Assembly: GCF_021560035.1 (NCBI RefSeq)
Contig: NZ_CP074373.1
Coordinates: 3,220,001 to 3,284,000 of the forward strand
Direction: 5' to 3'
DNA from: Virgibacillus sp. NKC19-16
GTDB taxonomy: Bacteria > Bacillota > Bacilli > Bacillales > Amphibacillaceae
Length of the DNA: 64,000 nt
The notes under the pieces are model-generated. The model saw only the letters and a program-made list of their open reading frames with translations, was not told the DNA's origin and made no database searches. This document shows positions 18,846 to 28,083 of this stretch, piece by piece (within the stretch, counting starts at the first letter, position 1; each line of letters opens with the position of its first letter). A program made the position numbers and the translations under genes.

Positions 18846-18884
18846 TTTAGTTTCACCTCCTTCTATAAATTGGAATACTATTAC

Positions 18885-18913
18885 AGTATCGGACATTTCA
18901 TCTTAAGAATCAA
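18885..18913 (-). promoter_or_regulatory. Promoter of the amidase gene
   Basis: TTGATT (18913-18908), 17 bp, GATACT (18890-18885) on the minus strand. The -10 context TCCGATACTGTAATAGTA is shared with the promoter at 12269, so the two genes were duplicated with their control region and are probably co-regulated. Confidence 0.5.
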
Positions 18914-18963
18914 TAGAACTCTTGTCTTTTTTTGTTATGTTTAGTCGAATTTTGTAAGCATAT

Positions 18964-18996
18964 AAAAAAGATGAGCACAACAGACTCATCTTTTTT
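18964..18996 (-). terminator. Terminator after the ATP-grasp gene at 19031
   Basis: AAAAAAGATGAG and CTCATCTTTTTT are perfectly complementary (12 bp) around a 9-nt loop, with the T run on the minus-strand side serving the gene that ends at 19031. The symmetric A and T runs would also let it act on the other strand. Confidence 0.85.
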
Positions 18997-19030
18997 GCCA
19001 TTCCATATTGAATATTGGATTCATTAATTG

Positions 19031-20119
19031 TTATTGATCATTTCCAAAGTAATGATCAATAACTGCTCCTGCCATGTCTCTTCTTTTCCCAATATAAGGG
19101 AAGTGTGCTAGAGGGGCTGGCGAAAACTCTACCTCACTGACTATATAATTGCTATCATTCGGTTTCACTGTTACATCTGGTGCGATAAAATCCATTCCTC
19201 CGTACTCAATCCCCGGAATAGATTGAATTGTCTTTATAGCTAGTTCCTTAAAATCCTGATGCGCGGTATCGGTCACATCAATGTTATCGCCGCCAGCCCA
19301 TATATTTGACTGTTTGCGTAATGTGATTAGCTGGCCATCATCCGGAATGTAATCTAACTCAATGTTGTTGTCAGTCAGAGCATCAAGTTCTGAAATATCT
19401 TCTGGGATTAAATTTTTAGATAGATAGGGATTTTCAGCTCTCTCCACGTTTTTGCTTTTTATTAACTCCAGAACAGTGGAAGTTCCGTCACCTGTTACAT
19501 TTGGACGTTTTCGGTGAGTTGCTGAAATAAGCCTATCACCTACGACATAAAACCGATAATCCTCTCCTGTAAAATGTCTTTCTATTAGTATTTTATTAGA
19601 GCTTCTGTTTTTACGATACGCATCAAATGCTTTTCCCCAGGCTTTTTCAAACCCTTCAAAGGTTTGAATATTCGTTGTAATGCCACGTGCGCGAGATAAA
19701 TTAATTGGCTTAACTACTATAGGAAATCCTATATGATCAACATACTCTTTTGCTTTTTCAAGATCCTTTAATCCAAATATATCTGACTCAATTACTGATA
19801 ATCCCTGTTGTTTTAGAATATGTCGAGCATCGTGTTTTCTATCACATAGATACATACCTACCCTACTCGAGCGATCTCCATTCATATTTATAAACGAATG
19901 CTGTATACCTGATTCAGATATAACTAATATAATTCCTTTTGATAACCTTTCAACCGCTAAACCATTTTTAAGCGCTGCATATTCAGTCAAAGAAGATTTT
20001 AACCCGATGCCATTTTCACTGCGATTCCATGCAAAGTCTTCTTCTGTACCTAATTTGTTATTATCATTTTCACTCGTTGCATTATTCTTCTTGTTCTTAA
20101 AGAATGTGAATACACCCAT
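19031..20119 (-). CDS. CphA/GshF-like ATP-grasp ligase, no acylphosphatase domain
   Basis: About 362 residues with a single ATP-grasp module resembling the ligase part of cyanophycin synthetase and bifunctional glutathione synthetase GshF. Visible blocks: FPIVVKPINLSRARGITTNI (ATP loop), ERHFTGEDYRFYVVGDRLI, VTGDGTSTVLELI, and a C-terminal acidic strand IVSEVEFSPAPLAHFP ending in a DHYFGNDQ tail. Such enzymes join a carboxylate to an amine through an acyl phosphate. It differs from the four ligases at 21-30 kb in lacking the acylphosphatase-like and coiled-coil parts. ATG 20119 has GGAGG six bases upstream; the frame extends further to 20182 without one. It is divergent from the YheC/YheD gene at 20301. 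The substrates are unknown. Confidence 0.85.
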   Translation of the reverse strand: MGVFTFFKNKKNNATSENDNNKLGTEEDFAWNRSENGIGLKSSLTEYAALKNGLAVERLSKGIILVISESGIQHSFINMNGDRSSRVGMYLCDRKHDARHILKQQGLSVIESDIFGLKDLEKAKEYVDHIGFPIVVKPINLSRARGITTNIQTFEGFEKAWGKAFDAYRKNRSSNKILIERHFTGEDYRFYVVGDRLISATHRKRPNVTGDGTSTVLELIKSKNVERAENPYLSKNLIPEDISELDALTDNNIELDYIPDDGQLITLRKQSNIWAGGDNIDVTDTAHQDFKELAIKTIQSIPGIEYGGMDFIAPDVTVKPNDSNYIVSEVEFSPAPLAHFPYIGKRRDMAGAVIDHYFGNDQ

Positions 20120-20232
20120 AGTTACCTCCAAAAATCGCTCATTTTTGTATGAATTTGTCTTATGTAACTTATATTTTATCATAATTCATGTTAAAAATAT
20201 AATGTAATTCGTTTACAACTGTGTAACAAGGG

Positions 20233-20238
20233 TATAAT
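20233..20238 (+). promoter_or_regulatory. -10 box of the YheC/YheD-like gene at 20301
   Basis: A consensus TATAAT lies about 60 bases before the start. The upstream GTTTAC/TTTACA is only 15-16 bp away, so the -35 is weak or spaced suboptimally. Confidence 0.45.
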
Positions 20239-20300
20239 CATAAAATGTATGATGGTAAACTAGTAATAAGATTGGGAACTACACTGAGAGGAAGATATGT

Positions 20301-21302
20301 TTGAACGTAGGATATATGAGGAATCATCGCAAGCCGACAAAGTTCGTAAAGTTATTAGCGAAAACAACTAAATATCATGGAATTGATCTAGTTTTTTTCC
20401 ACCCCGAAGACATCGATATGAATCAGAAAACAATTAAAGGAAAAATTCTTATCGATAATAAGTGGTTTAAAAAGGAAGTACCCGTTCCCTTATTTATAGA
20501 TGTTTCTGTCTATAGTTTCAAATATAAAAAACAGATTAAATTTCTAAGAGAACACAGTCACTTTACAACAGGCAGACTGGCGTCTAAAGAAGGGGCAAAT
20601 GAAAAAATTAAAGAAGATGGGGAGTTTGCACATTTGATTATCCCTACGATGTCTCACACAGACTTTAAAAACTTCTCTAAATTTCTGAAAGAGCATCAAC
20701 AAATCGTTATGAAACCTAGAAGAGGGCAAAGAGGCGAAGGTATATTTATGTTAGCTAAGAACAGGAATAAGTATATTTTGAGCTATGATAAGAAGGAAGA
20801 GGTTCTTTCAAAAAAAGATCTAAAAAAGTTCTATGAAGAAACATTGAGTGAGCGCCCGTATATTTATCAAAAATATATTCATTCAAAAACAAAATTCGGT
20901 GACCCGTTTGACTGTCGTATTCGTCTAGAGAAAAACGGTAAGGGGAAATGGGAAGTGGTTATTAATTTAATAAGAATCGGCTCAGGCCAAAAGGTGGTTT
21001 CCAATGTTGCCCAAGGTGGTAGCGTGAGTGAACTGGATCCTTTTTTAAAAGCCAATTATGGAGATAAATGGGAATCCATAAAAGATTCCATTATAGAAGT
21101 TGGAAGAACCTTCCCTTATAAGCTGGAGAAATTGTTCAATCAAGAGTTAGGTTCTTTAGGAATAGATATTGGTATTGATCAAGAAGGAAAGCTCTATTTA
21201 TTTGAATCTAACAACGCACCTGGCACTGAATTTGGCGAAGGAGCAATTGCATTGGTTAAATGTGATTATTATAAGTACATGCTGGATAAGCTGTCGAAAT
21301 AA
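20301..21302 (+). CDS. YheC/YheD family ATP-grasp protein
   Basis: A 333-residue, intact homologue of the IS21-split gene at 7548-8557. ATP-grasp features: QQIVMKPRRGQRGEGIFML (nucleotide loop), GDPFDCRIRLEKNGKGKWEV, and GIDIGIDQEGKLYLFESNNA (metal ligands). It ends at YYKYMLDKLSK, before the point where the split homologue carried a coiled coil and SxxWxxTxPxR tail. The start is TTG 20301 with GAGAGGA about 10 bases upstream; the nearby ATG 20297 is in another frame. YheC/YheD proteins are known from spore coats of B. subtilis but no reaction is established. It is the only plus-strand gene in the polymer locus core. Confidence 0.87.
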   Translation: MNVGYMRNHRKPTKFVKLLAKTTKYHGIDLVFFHPEDIDMNQKTIKGKILIDNKWFKKEVPVPLFIDVSVYSFKYKKQIKFLREHSHFTTGRLASKEGANEKIKEDGEFAHLIIPTMSHTDFKNFSKFLKEHQQIVMKPRRGQRGEGIFMLAKNRNKYILSYDKKEEVLSKKDLKKFYEETLSERPYIYQKYIHSKTKFGDPFDCRIRLEKNGKGKWEVVINLIRIGSGQKVVSNVAQGGSVSELDPFLKANYGDKWESIKDSIIEVGRTFPYKLEKLFNQELGSLGIDIGIDQEGKLYLFESNNAPGTEFGEGAIALVKCDYYKYMLDKLSK

Positions 21303-21361
21303 AAATGATCGTATAAACTTATATAGATTATTGAACAATTGCATCTCTCAGGAAGCAATAT

Positions 21362-21386
21362 AGACCTGGTCATTAAAACCAGGTCT
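21362..21386. terminator. Bidirectional hairpin between convergent genes
   Basis: AGACCTGGT (21362-21370) and ACCAGGTCT (21378-21386) form a perfect 9-bp stem with a 7-nt loop, between the ends of the plus-strand gene (21302) and the minus-strand gene (21412). T-rich tracts follow on both sides but are not long. Confidence 0.7.
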
Positions 21387-21411
21387 GAATCTTTCAGTTT
21401 ATTGTGCGACA

Positions 21412-23013
21412 CTACTTCTTCACGATTCTTCCAGCAATACGTATTGGCTTGGTAAGTTTCCAAGAACTGCTTTTTTCTATTTCTTTTATCTCTTTTTTAT
21501 AATGATCTCTCTCTTTTTTAAGCTTTTGGAAGTCTTTTTGTAGATCTTCATATTCTTTTTTGTAGGTATTTACATTTCTTTTCTTTTGTTTCGGTGGCCT
21601 TTTTATATCAAAGCCCTGTTTTATTGGTTCTTCCCAATTTTTTTCAGTTATGTTTGTAACCTTAAATCTTTTCGGTGTTTTTTCTCTAATGATATGTTCG
21701 ATTTGATCAATCGATTCTACATTACCAGATATCACAAGAGAGGCATTATTACTTTCTAGATGTTTTATATAACCGTCTAATTTCAATTTTCTAGCCTGTT
21801 TTTGAACCCATTGATCATAATTTGTATTATAAAGCTTTCCTGATATAAGAAAGCTCTTTGCTGCTATATTTCCTGTTGGCATTGGCGGAATTAAAAACTC
21901 CTGAGCAGTCCTTTTTCGGAAATTTTCAGCTACCATGTCAAAGTCAAAATAGTAATCAACAGGGCTATTAATTTTTTCTGTCTCTGGAAAATAGTAATCA
22001 ACGATAGCTTTAGGGATATCTCTTGCTTTTCCTACCATCGGATATAAATGATTTCTAATTGCTGGTCTTGAATTTATTTCTAGAATTTCTCCTGTATTTC
22101 TTTCTCTATCAATCACCATGTCAATTCCACACTGAACAAGACCAGGAATCGCCTCTGAAGTTCTTACCGCAATGTTCTTTATTTCTTCTGATAATTCATC
22201 TGTTGCATCCGTGGAATCTCCACCTGATGAAACATTATTTTTGGTTTTTAAGAATACTCTTTCTCCCTCTGCAGGTATGCTATCAAGATTGTATCCTCTT
22301 TGAGCCAATGTATTGTGTACTTCCTTATCAATGGTGATGGGCAGTCCACCTAATGAAGGGTTTTTATCGCGCTCTTTATTTTTAACACGAAGTAAATGTC
22401 TTATAGAGTTATTCCCATCTCCTACCACATTTGCCGGAATGCGTCTAAACGCTCCTATAACCTGTCCACCAATGACAAACACTCGATGATCTACGCCTAC
22501 TGAAAATCTTTCAACAATCACATCTGTGTATTTTAAATCCTTTCTTACATATGTCAACGCATTTCTAAACGCTGCTTCATCTTTTATATCTGCAATTACA
22601 CCGTGTCCGCCAGTACCATTAGATGGCTTAATCACTAATGGATATCCTAATGATTTGGCATATGCTATTATTTTTTCATCGTCTGTTTCTTCTCCAAATT
22701 CATCACCAACAGGCGTTGGTACATCTGCTTTCTCAAGATATTCCTTCGTCAGTTGTTTATTAATACAAATTTTCACGGCTTCTCGAGGCACGAAATCACC
22801 TCTTGAAACAGTAAAAAAATGTTCTTTATCCTGAAATGACAAAGAATACCTCATTTGTGATTTTTTATGGGTATTATTAAAAAACCTTACTTTAATTCCC
22901 CTTCTCCATGCTTCAAGAGCGATGGTATACATAGATAATGTATATCCTCTTGCTTCTTGTGGTATGGTACCTTCCAAATGTGGCAGCCACATTTTATCTT
23001 CTTTCATTGCCAT
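21412..23013 (-). CDS. ATP-grasp ligase fused to a degenerate acylphosphatase-like domain
   Basis: A 533-residue fusion. Residues 1-100 form the family leader (ALEAWRRGIKVRF, HFFTVSRGDFVPREAVKI). Residues about 105-340 are a CphA/GshF-like ATP-grasp module (YPLVIKPSNGTGGHGVIADI; VVGDGNNSI; SSGGDSTDATDEL; GEILEINSRPAI). Residues about 385-475 are acylphosphatase-like, but the catalytic VGFR loop reads KLYNTNYDQW, so the arginine is gone. A coiled coil follows, ending in SSSWKLTKPIR. It probably makes an amide bond by acyl-phosphate chemistry during polymer synthesis. It is the last gene of the minus-strand operon, 31 bp after the racemase; GAAGGTG precedes ATG 23013. Confidence 0.85.
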   Translation of the reverse strand: MAMKEDKMWLPHLEGTIPQEARGYTLSMYTIALEAWRRGIKVRFFNNTHKKSQMRYSLSFQDKEHFFTVSRGDFVPREAVKICINKQLTKEYLEKADVPTPVGDEFGEETDDEKIIAYAKSLGYPLVIKPSNGTGGHGVIADIKDEAAFRNALTYVRKDLKYTDVIVERFSVGVDHRVFVIGGQVIGAFRRIPANVVGDGNNSIRHLLRVKNKERDKNPSLGGLPITIDKEVHNTLAQRGYNLDSIPAEGERVFLKTKNNVSSGGDSTDATDELSEEIKNIAVRTSEAIPGLVQCGIDMVIDRERNTGEILEINSRPAIRNHLYPMVGKARDIPKAIVDYYFPETEKINSPVDYYFDFDMVAENFRKRTAQEFLIPPMPTGNIAAKSFLISGKLYNTNYDQWVQKQARKLKLDGYIKHLESNNASLVISGNVESIDQIEHIIREKTPKRFKVTNITEKNWEEPIKQGFDIKRPPKQKKRNVNTYKKEYEDLQKDFQKLKKERDHYKKEIKEIEKSSSWKLTKPIRIAGRIVKK

Positions 23014-23044
23014 ATGTCTACACCTTCTTACTTAACTGTAATAA

Positions 23045-23758
23045 TCATTTTATAGTTACAGAGTAGTTATTTCCAATCCTTACAGCTTCTTTCGCTAGTA
23101 GCATAATAGGATCAATAACAGGCATATGAGTGTTATCCTCGTTCATTACTAACCCTAGTTCTGTACAACCGGCAATTACACCCTGTATATTTTGATCTTT
23201 CAGTTGGTTTGTAATATTTTTGATCTCTGAAGTGATTTCTTGTCCTGTGTTCCCCGCTTTTATACCATCTTTTCCATAAATAATCTGCATCAAATCTTGT
23301 TGCTGATCTATATTTGGAACAACTAATTCCGTCGAAATATATTTCTGAAAAACTCCTGATGCAACTGATCCGTTCGTGGCTAGCAATCCAATTTTTTCGA
23401 CATACGGATAATTTATCTGAAGGTGTTTCTCCACTAATTCCACAGCATTAATAATTGGGATAGGGGAATTCTTTTCAAGCTCATTTATAAGGCTATGAGC
23501 AGTCATGCACGGCATAATGGCTACATTTGCCCCCGCATTATATAATTTGTATAAATTGTCAACCAGCTTTGGAACAGGGCTAATACCTTCACCTAAGATA
23601 TAAGCCGTACGATCCGGAATCTGAGGATCGTTTACGATTACCATATTTACATGTTCCTGATCCATTTCAGCTGCAGTATTAGTAACAATCCTATGGAATA
23701 ATTCTGAGGTTGCTGCTGGGCCCATTCCTCCTAGCACCCCAATCACTTTCTGTGACAT
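23045..23758 (-). CDS. Aspartate/glutamate racemase
   Basis: About 237 residues of the cofactor-independent Asp/Glu racemase family. It starts with the GVLGGMGPAATSELF phosphate/carboxylate loop, and both catalytic cysteines are present, in IMPCMTAHS and VIAGCTELGL. It interconverts L- and D-aspartate or glutamate in the cytoplasm. Set between CapA and an ATP-grasp ligase, it most likely supplies a D-amino acid to the polymer. The substrate (Asp or Glu) cannot be settled from sequence. The frame opens at GTG 23767, but AAAGGTG overlaps it; ATG 23758 has the better spacing. Confidence 0.9.
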   Translation of the reverse strand: MSQKVIGVLGGMGPAATSELFHRIVTNTAAEMDQEHVNMVIVNDPQIPDRTAYILGEGISPVPKLVDNLYKLYNAGANVAIMPCMTAHSLINELEKNSPIPIINAVELVEKHLQINYPYVEKIGLLATNGSVASGVFQKYISTELVVPNIDQQQDLMQIIYGKDGIKAGNTGQEITSEIKNITNQLKDQNIQGVIAGCTELGLVMNEDNTHMPVIDPIMLLAKEAVRIGNNYSVTIK

Positions 23759-23824
23759 TTTACTCACCTTTCAACGGTACGATTTTTCTAGATGTTAATA
23801 ATCTAAGTTTAGGAAAATTGGTTA

Positions 23825-24880
23825 TCAATTTATTTCCAAATCATTTATTTCCTTGCGTAATCTATTTTGCACCTCGGTATATACTTCTTTAGCAGGGAAT
23901 TTACCATGATCCGTTATTATATATTCATTATCTTTTACCCAATCCCTAAATAAATGTATACCATATCTTAATCTTTCTTCTCTCTCTACAAAAGTTAAAT
24001 CGTATTTTGGGTTACTTACAACTATTCCTTTGTAATCCGGATCGGGTTTGGATATCTTTAAATGTAATGCTCCACCTATTTGTCTATGCAAGCCATTTTG
24101 ACCCGAAATAAAATTACCCAAAGAATAAGCTACTAATGACTTTGTTCCATACGAAGTCTCAAGCCATTCTGGTGGCTGTAAAACATGGGAATGATGTCCG
24201 ATTATTACATCTGCACCGGCATCTGCTATAGAAGCTGCTATTTCTCTTTGTTCCGAAGAAGGGGATAAATGATACTCCTCGCCAAAATGCATATTAACGA
24301 TTACGACATCAGCTAAATTGTCACTTTTTATTTTTCTTATCTCTTTCGATATATTTAAAACCGATGTCTTTTTCAAGGAATTTACTAAATAAAGCTTATC
24401 AGAAGGTATCTTTATGCCATTGGTGCCTCTTGTGTAGGATATAAAACATACTTTTAGTCCATTTTTCTCGAATATACGCAACCTATCTTTATCATCTTCA
24501 GACTTATAAGCTCCATCGTATTCCAAACCTATTTTTTCAAGATTTTCAATCGATCTCAGTAGTCCTTCTTCTCCCCTATCGAGCACGTGATTATTGGCGA
24601 TAGAAACTAAATCAACTCCCATTTCCTTTAAAGCATAACCGATATCCTCAGGAGCATTAAATTTTGGAAAAGAAGACAATCCTAGTTCTTTACCTGCAAT
24701 GATAGTCTCCAAGTTAGCTACTGTTAAGTCAGAATTCCCCAACAAACCACTGACATTTTTAAATTGATTCAGGAAGTTATAACCTTTCTTTTTATTCGTT
24801 CCTCCATATACTCTTCCGTGCAGTAGAATATCTCCCACAGCAGTTAAAGTTACAGTATTATCCGTGTTTTCCATTGTCAT
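23825..24880 (-). CDS. CapA-family (poly-gamma-glutamate-type) metallophosphatase-like protein
   Basis: A 351-residue CapA/PgsA family protein. Conserved metal-site blocks appear in order: AVGDILLHGRV, TVANLETI, SIANNHVLDRG, VNMHFGEEY and IIGHHSHVLQP. CapA proteins of poly-gamma-glutamate systems are usually membrane-anchored, but no signal or transmembrane segment is seen here, suggesting a cytoplasmic role. The family is related to calcineurin-like phosphoesterases and its exact reaction is unclear. GGAGGTG lies six bases before ATG 24880. It lies 35 bp after an ATP-grasp ligase and about 65 bp before the racemase. No pgsB or pgsC homologue is in the window. Confidence 0.88.
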   Translation of the reverse strand: MTMENTDNTVTLTAVGDILLHGRVYGGTNKKKGYNFLNQFKNVSGLLGNSDLTVANLETIIAGKELGLSSFPKFNAPEDIGYALKEMGVDLVSIANNHVLDRGEEGLLRSIENLEKIGLEYDGAYKSEDDKDRLRIFEKNGLKVCFISYTRGTNGIKIPSDKLYLVNSLKKTSVLNISKEIRKIKSDNLADVVIVNMHFGEEYHLSPSSEQREIAASIADAGADVIIGHHSHVLQPPEWLETSYGTKSLVAYSLGNFISGQNGLHRQIGGALHLKISKPDPDYKGIVVSNPKYDLTFVEREERLRYGIHLFRDWVKDNEYIITDHGKFPAKEVYTEVQNRLRKEINDLEIN

Positions 24881-24915
24881 TTTTGCACCTCCGTGATTAC
24901 AGAGTACTTTAATAC

Positions 24916-26379
24916 TTACTTTCGCTTTTGCTTGGGTTTTCCTTTTTCATTCCTAATCTCAAACCCAACCCTCACCTGTTTATCCCAATTATATACTTGA
25001 ACATCCTCTACTTCTGCCTTTTCCGGTCCTTGCTGACAAATAGCTTTGAATCCATTAACTGCTACTTTATCAACTCCAGCTACTACAATCACTACTTTGC
25101 CATTTTTTAAATTCCTGGTGTATCCATGCAGACCTTTTGCAATTGCCTGCTTGCGAGCCCATCTCCTGAAACCCACACCCTGAACCTTTCCAGAAATAAC
25201 ATATCGTTTCGCATACAGTTCTCCGACTGGCGCGTCTGCAACTTCCATTTGCTTAATGGACTTGCTTCTTAACAGCTCAAGAATTGTTTTATAGTCAAAA
25301 TAGATTTGATTACTTTTGATTGCTGCTCCTTTGGTTTCCGGAAAATAATGATCAATGATTTTTTCAGCGATATTCTGTTGCTCTCCATATAATGGAAACG
25401 TATGGAGTGAGATACCTGCAGTGATATTAATTTCAATAACTACGGCTCCGTCTTCATTCACTATGATATCCGGCCCTGCATGGCTTAATCCTGGTATCGC
25501 TCTGACTGCTTTAATTGCAGTATTTTTAACGTCATCCGACAGTTCATTTGTAGCATCGATCGAATCACCACCTGCCGATATATTGCTTTGTCCCTTCAAA
25601 TAGATTACCACATCTTTTTTAGGGACATGGTCGAGCTGCAGGTTTTGCAATGCTAAGTGGTTCGTAACTTCCTTATCAATCTTTATTAGCCGAGTGGATG
25701 TCTGTGGATTCAGTTTTCGTTTCTCATTCTTTAGATGAATTAGCTCTTCTATCGTATTGATACCGTCTCCGGTAACATTGGCTGGAATTCGCTTTGTTGC
25801 ACCAACTACCTGATCTTCTACTACATATACACGAACATCTTCACCTTCGATAAAGCGTTCAATTACAAAGTCTGTATAATCAAACTCCGAAGTAACATAG
25901 GATATGCTGTCTCTTAAGGCGTCTTCTGTTTGAATATTTGCTATGACGCCTTTACCAAGACTGCCAAATGTCGGCTTTAGCACTAGAGGGTATCCCAATT
26001 CCAAAGCTGAATGAATGACTTCCTCCAAATCATTCTCTGTGGTAAAGTCGAATCCCTCCGGGGCAGGAACGCCAGCTTGATTTAGGTAGTTTTTCGTTTC
26101 CATTTTACTTGATCCAATTTCTACTGCTTCATTAGCTACTTTGTCGCCTCTGGATCTATTAAAAAAATGCGTTTTATTTTCCGAACTCAATGAGAAGGTT
26201 TTACCAATTGGATCAAACCCGATGAGCTGAAGGCCCGTTTCTTCTGAGGGTTCGCCATAAAACTTCAGAGAAAGACCTCTTCTCCAGCCTTCTAATGCCA
26301 CTAGATAGGCATCTATATTAAACCTGCGTACACCAGAAAGCATCTGCTCTGACAACCAATAAGGATAGGCCTCATTCAT
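24916..26379 (-). CDS. ATP-grasp ligase fused to an intact-looking acylphosphatase domain
   Basis: About 487 residues. Leader with VALEGWRRGLSLKFYG; ATP-grasp module with YPLVLKPTFGSLGKGVIANI, VTGDGINTIEELI, SAGGDSIDATNEL and VVIEINITAGI; then an acylphosphatase domain (about 390-478) with SGKVQGVGFRRWARKQA and YTRNLKNGKVVIVVAG. This is the only copy of the four that keeps both the catalytic arginine (VGFR) and asparagine (RNL) of acylphosphatases. It ends in a short basic tail without the coiled coil and SxxWxxTxPxR motif of its sisters. The frame opens at 26397; the ATG at 26379 has AAGGG five bases upstream and is preferred. A ligase that hydrolyses its own or a neighbour's acyl phosphate would be an editing or uncoupling activity; this is inference. 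Confidence 0.87.
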   Translation of the reverse strand: MNEAYPYWLSEQMLSGVRRFNIDAYLVALEGWRRGLSLKFYGEPSEETGLQLIGFDPIGKTFSLSSENKTHFFNRSRGDKVANEAVEIGSSKMETKNYLNQAGVPAPEGFDFTTENDLEEVIHSALELGYPLVLKPTFGSLGKGVIANIQTEDALRDSISYVTSEFDYTDFVIERFIEGEDVRVYVVEDQVVGATKRIPANVTGDGINTIEELIHLKNEKRKLNPQTSTRLIKIDKEVTNHLALQNLQLDHVPKKDVVIYLKGQSNISAGGDSIDATNELSDDVKNTAIKAVRAIPGLSHAGPDIIVNEDGAVVIEINITAGISLHTFPLYGEQQNIAEKIIDHYFPETKGAAIKSNQIYFDYKTILELLRSKSIKQMEVADAPVGELYAKRYVISGKVQGVGFRRWARKQAIAKGLHGYTRNLKNGKVVIVVAGVDKVAVNGFKAICQQGPEKAEVEDVQVYNWDKQVRVGFEIRNEKGKPKQKRK

Positions 26380-26406
26380 GCAATCCCTTCTCTCCATTTT
26401 GAGAAA

Positions 26407-28050
26407 TTACTTCCGATTCTTCACAAGAGCCCCAAATTTTCTTAGTGGCTCTGTATACTTCCATGAGGTACTCTCTACGATTTGCCGATTATCTTTTTCT
26501 TTTCTATTCTTCTGTTTCGTCATAACTTTCAAGTCTTTTTCCATTCTTTTCAATGTTGATTGTACAGATTTTAGACTTGAGGTATCATATCTTTCCTGAA
26601 TTTCAAATCCAACTGTAACTGGGTCTGTCCAAACCTCTTCTTCAATATTAGACACGTTGGAGCTCTGTGGATATTGACGAATTACTTCTTTGAAATCATT
26701 AACAGCGGCTTTATCTGTTCCAGCCACAATGATTTCAATTTCATCAAAAACCATATTTTTAACATACCCATGCAAGTTTCTGTCGAGCGCCTGTTTCTTT
26801 AACCAACGATGATAACTTTGGCGTTGAACGGTGCCGGATACAATATATTTCTTTGCATATAATTCACCCATCGGGGCTGCCTTTACTTCAACTTCAAGTG
26901 CGGAGCGATTTTCAAGTGGTTCTAAAACAGTTGTTAAGTCAAAATAGATTTTCGAATCTGTCGTATCCATCCCCTTGGTTTCCGGAAAATAATAATCAAT
27001 GATAGCGCCAGGGATATTACGTGCTTTCCCTTTTAATGGATATAATATGCCTCCAATTTGTGCGGTTGGATTTAATTCAATAACTACTGCTGGTGCATTT
27101 TGTGTTCTATTGTTATTAATTATAATGTCAACACCACCATGGTACAAGCCTGGGACAGCTTTCAATGCATTAATGGCAATGGTTTTATATTCTTCAGGCA
27201 TATCGTCTGTAACGTCAATGGGATCGCCACCCGAAGATACATTTGTTTTTTGTCTCAGAAATATTTGTTCACCCTTTTTAGGGATACTTTCAAAGGAGTA
27301 ACCAGCTGATTGGATGAATTCAAGAATTTCTTTATCAATTTCAATTAGACAGCTATTCAATCTTGCATTTTTCTTTCGTTCACGATTTTTTAAGTCGATT
27401 AATTCTTCAATGTTGTGTGTGCCATCGCCAATTATATTTGCAGGCACTCTGTTATAAGCTGCAACCACTTGGTCCTCAATAACATATACACGGTATTCCT
27501 CCCCTTGTACATGCTGTTCTATCACTACTTCTCTATATCCCAGCTCATGTCTTACATAGTTAACTGCCTTATGAAATTCCTGATCACTATTAATATTGGT
27601 AACAACGCCATTACCGAGACTTGCATTTGTTGGCTTTAATACAAGCGGAAAATCAATTGTTTTACTGTACGCAATAATTTCTTCATCTGTTGCTTCTTCT
27701 CCGAATCCCCTGCCTAGAGGGACAGGTACCCCTGCTTTTTTCATCCATTCCTTCGTATCATCTTTTTCGGAGCCGATTTCAACAGCATGATTGGTTACTT
27801 TATCTCCTCTGGTTCTGAAAAAATAATGCGTTCGTTCATCAGAACTAAGTGAATATAGCCTGCCGGGTGGATTGACTCCGAAAATAATCATATCCTGAAA
27901 ATGCTCAGAATCCCTTGTATACCATTTTAACTTCAACCCTCTGCGCCAGCCTTCGAGCGCTATAGCAAATGAACATAATCTTGTTTTCCTTGCATTTACA
28001 ACTATTTCACTTGGAAGTTGAGGCAAGCTAATTGACTGATTTTCCTTCAT
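26407..28050 (-). CDS. ATP-grasp ligase fused to a degenerate acylphosphatase-like domain
   Basis: A 547-residue paralogue. Leader with IALEGWRRGLKLKWY and TRGDKVTNHAVEIGS; ATP-grasp core with FPLVLKPTNASLGNGVVTNI, IIGDGTHNIEELI, SSGGDPIDVTDDM and PAVVIELNPTAQIGG. The acylphosphatase-like domain (about 395-480) has TVQRQSYHRWLKKQA in place of the VGFR loop, so catalysis is doubtful, though the fold seems kept. A coiled coil and STSWKYTEPLRKFGALVK end the chain. AGGAGG precedes ATG 28050. It lies 27 bp upstream of the next ligase and is part of the same operon. Substrates unknown. Confidence 0.86.
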   Translation of the reverse strand: MKENQSISLPQLPSEIVVNARKTRLCSFAIALEGWRRGLKLKWYTRDSEHFQDMIIFGVNPPGRLYSLSSDERTHYFFRTRGDKVTNHAVEIGSEKDDTKEWMKKAGVPVPLGRGFGEEATDEEIIAYSKTIDFPLVLKPTNASLGNGVVTNINSDQEFHKAVNYVRHELGYREVVIEQHVQGEEYRVYVIEDQVVAAYNRVPANIIGDGTHNIEELIDLKNRERKKNARLNSCLIEIDKEILEFIQSAGYSFESIPKKGEQIFLRQKTNVSSGGDPIDVTDDMPEEYKTIAINALKAVPGLYHGGVDIIINNNRTQNAPAVVIELNPTAQIGGILYPLKGKARNIPGAIIDYYFPETKGMDTTDSKIYFDLTTVLEPLENRSALEVEVKAAPMGELYAKKYIVSGTVQRQSYHRWLKKQALDRNLHGYVKNMVFDEIEIIVAGTDKAAVNDFKEVIRQYPQSSNVSNIEEEVWTDPVTVGFEIQERYDTSSLKSVQSTLKRMEKDLKVMTKQKNRKEKDNRQIVESTSWKYTEPLRKFGALVKNRK

Positions 28051-28083
28051 ACGTGTTTCCTCCTATAGCAATCCCTTTTCCAT

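Noticed and set aside
15690-18896. The ATG at 18896 as start of the amidase
   Set aside because: It precedes the ribosome site and overlaps the promoter; the GTG at 18845 matches the paralogue and gives a clean signal peptide.
21412-24880. A classical pgsBCAE/capBCA poly-gamma-glutamate operon
   Set aside because: Only CapA is found. PgsB (Mur-ligase-like) and PgsC (membrane protein) are absent.
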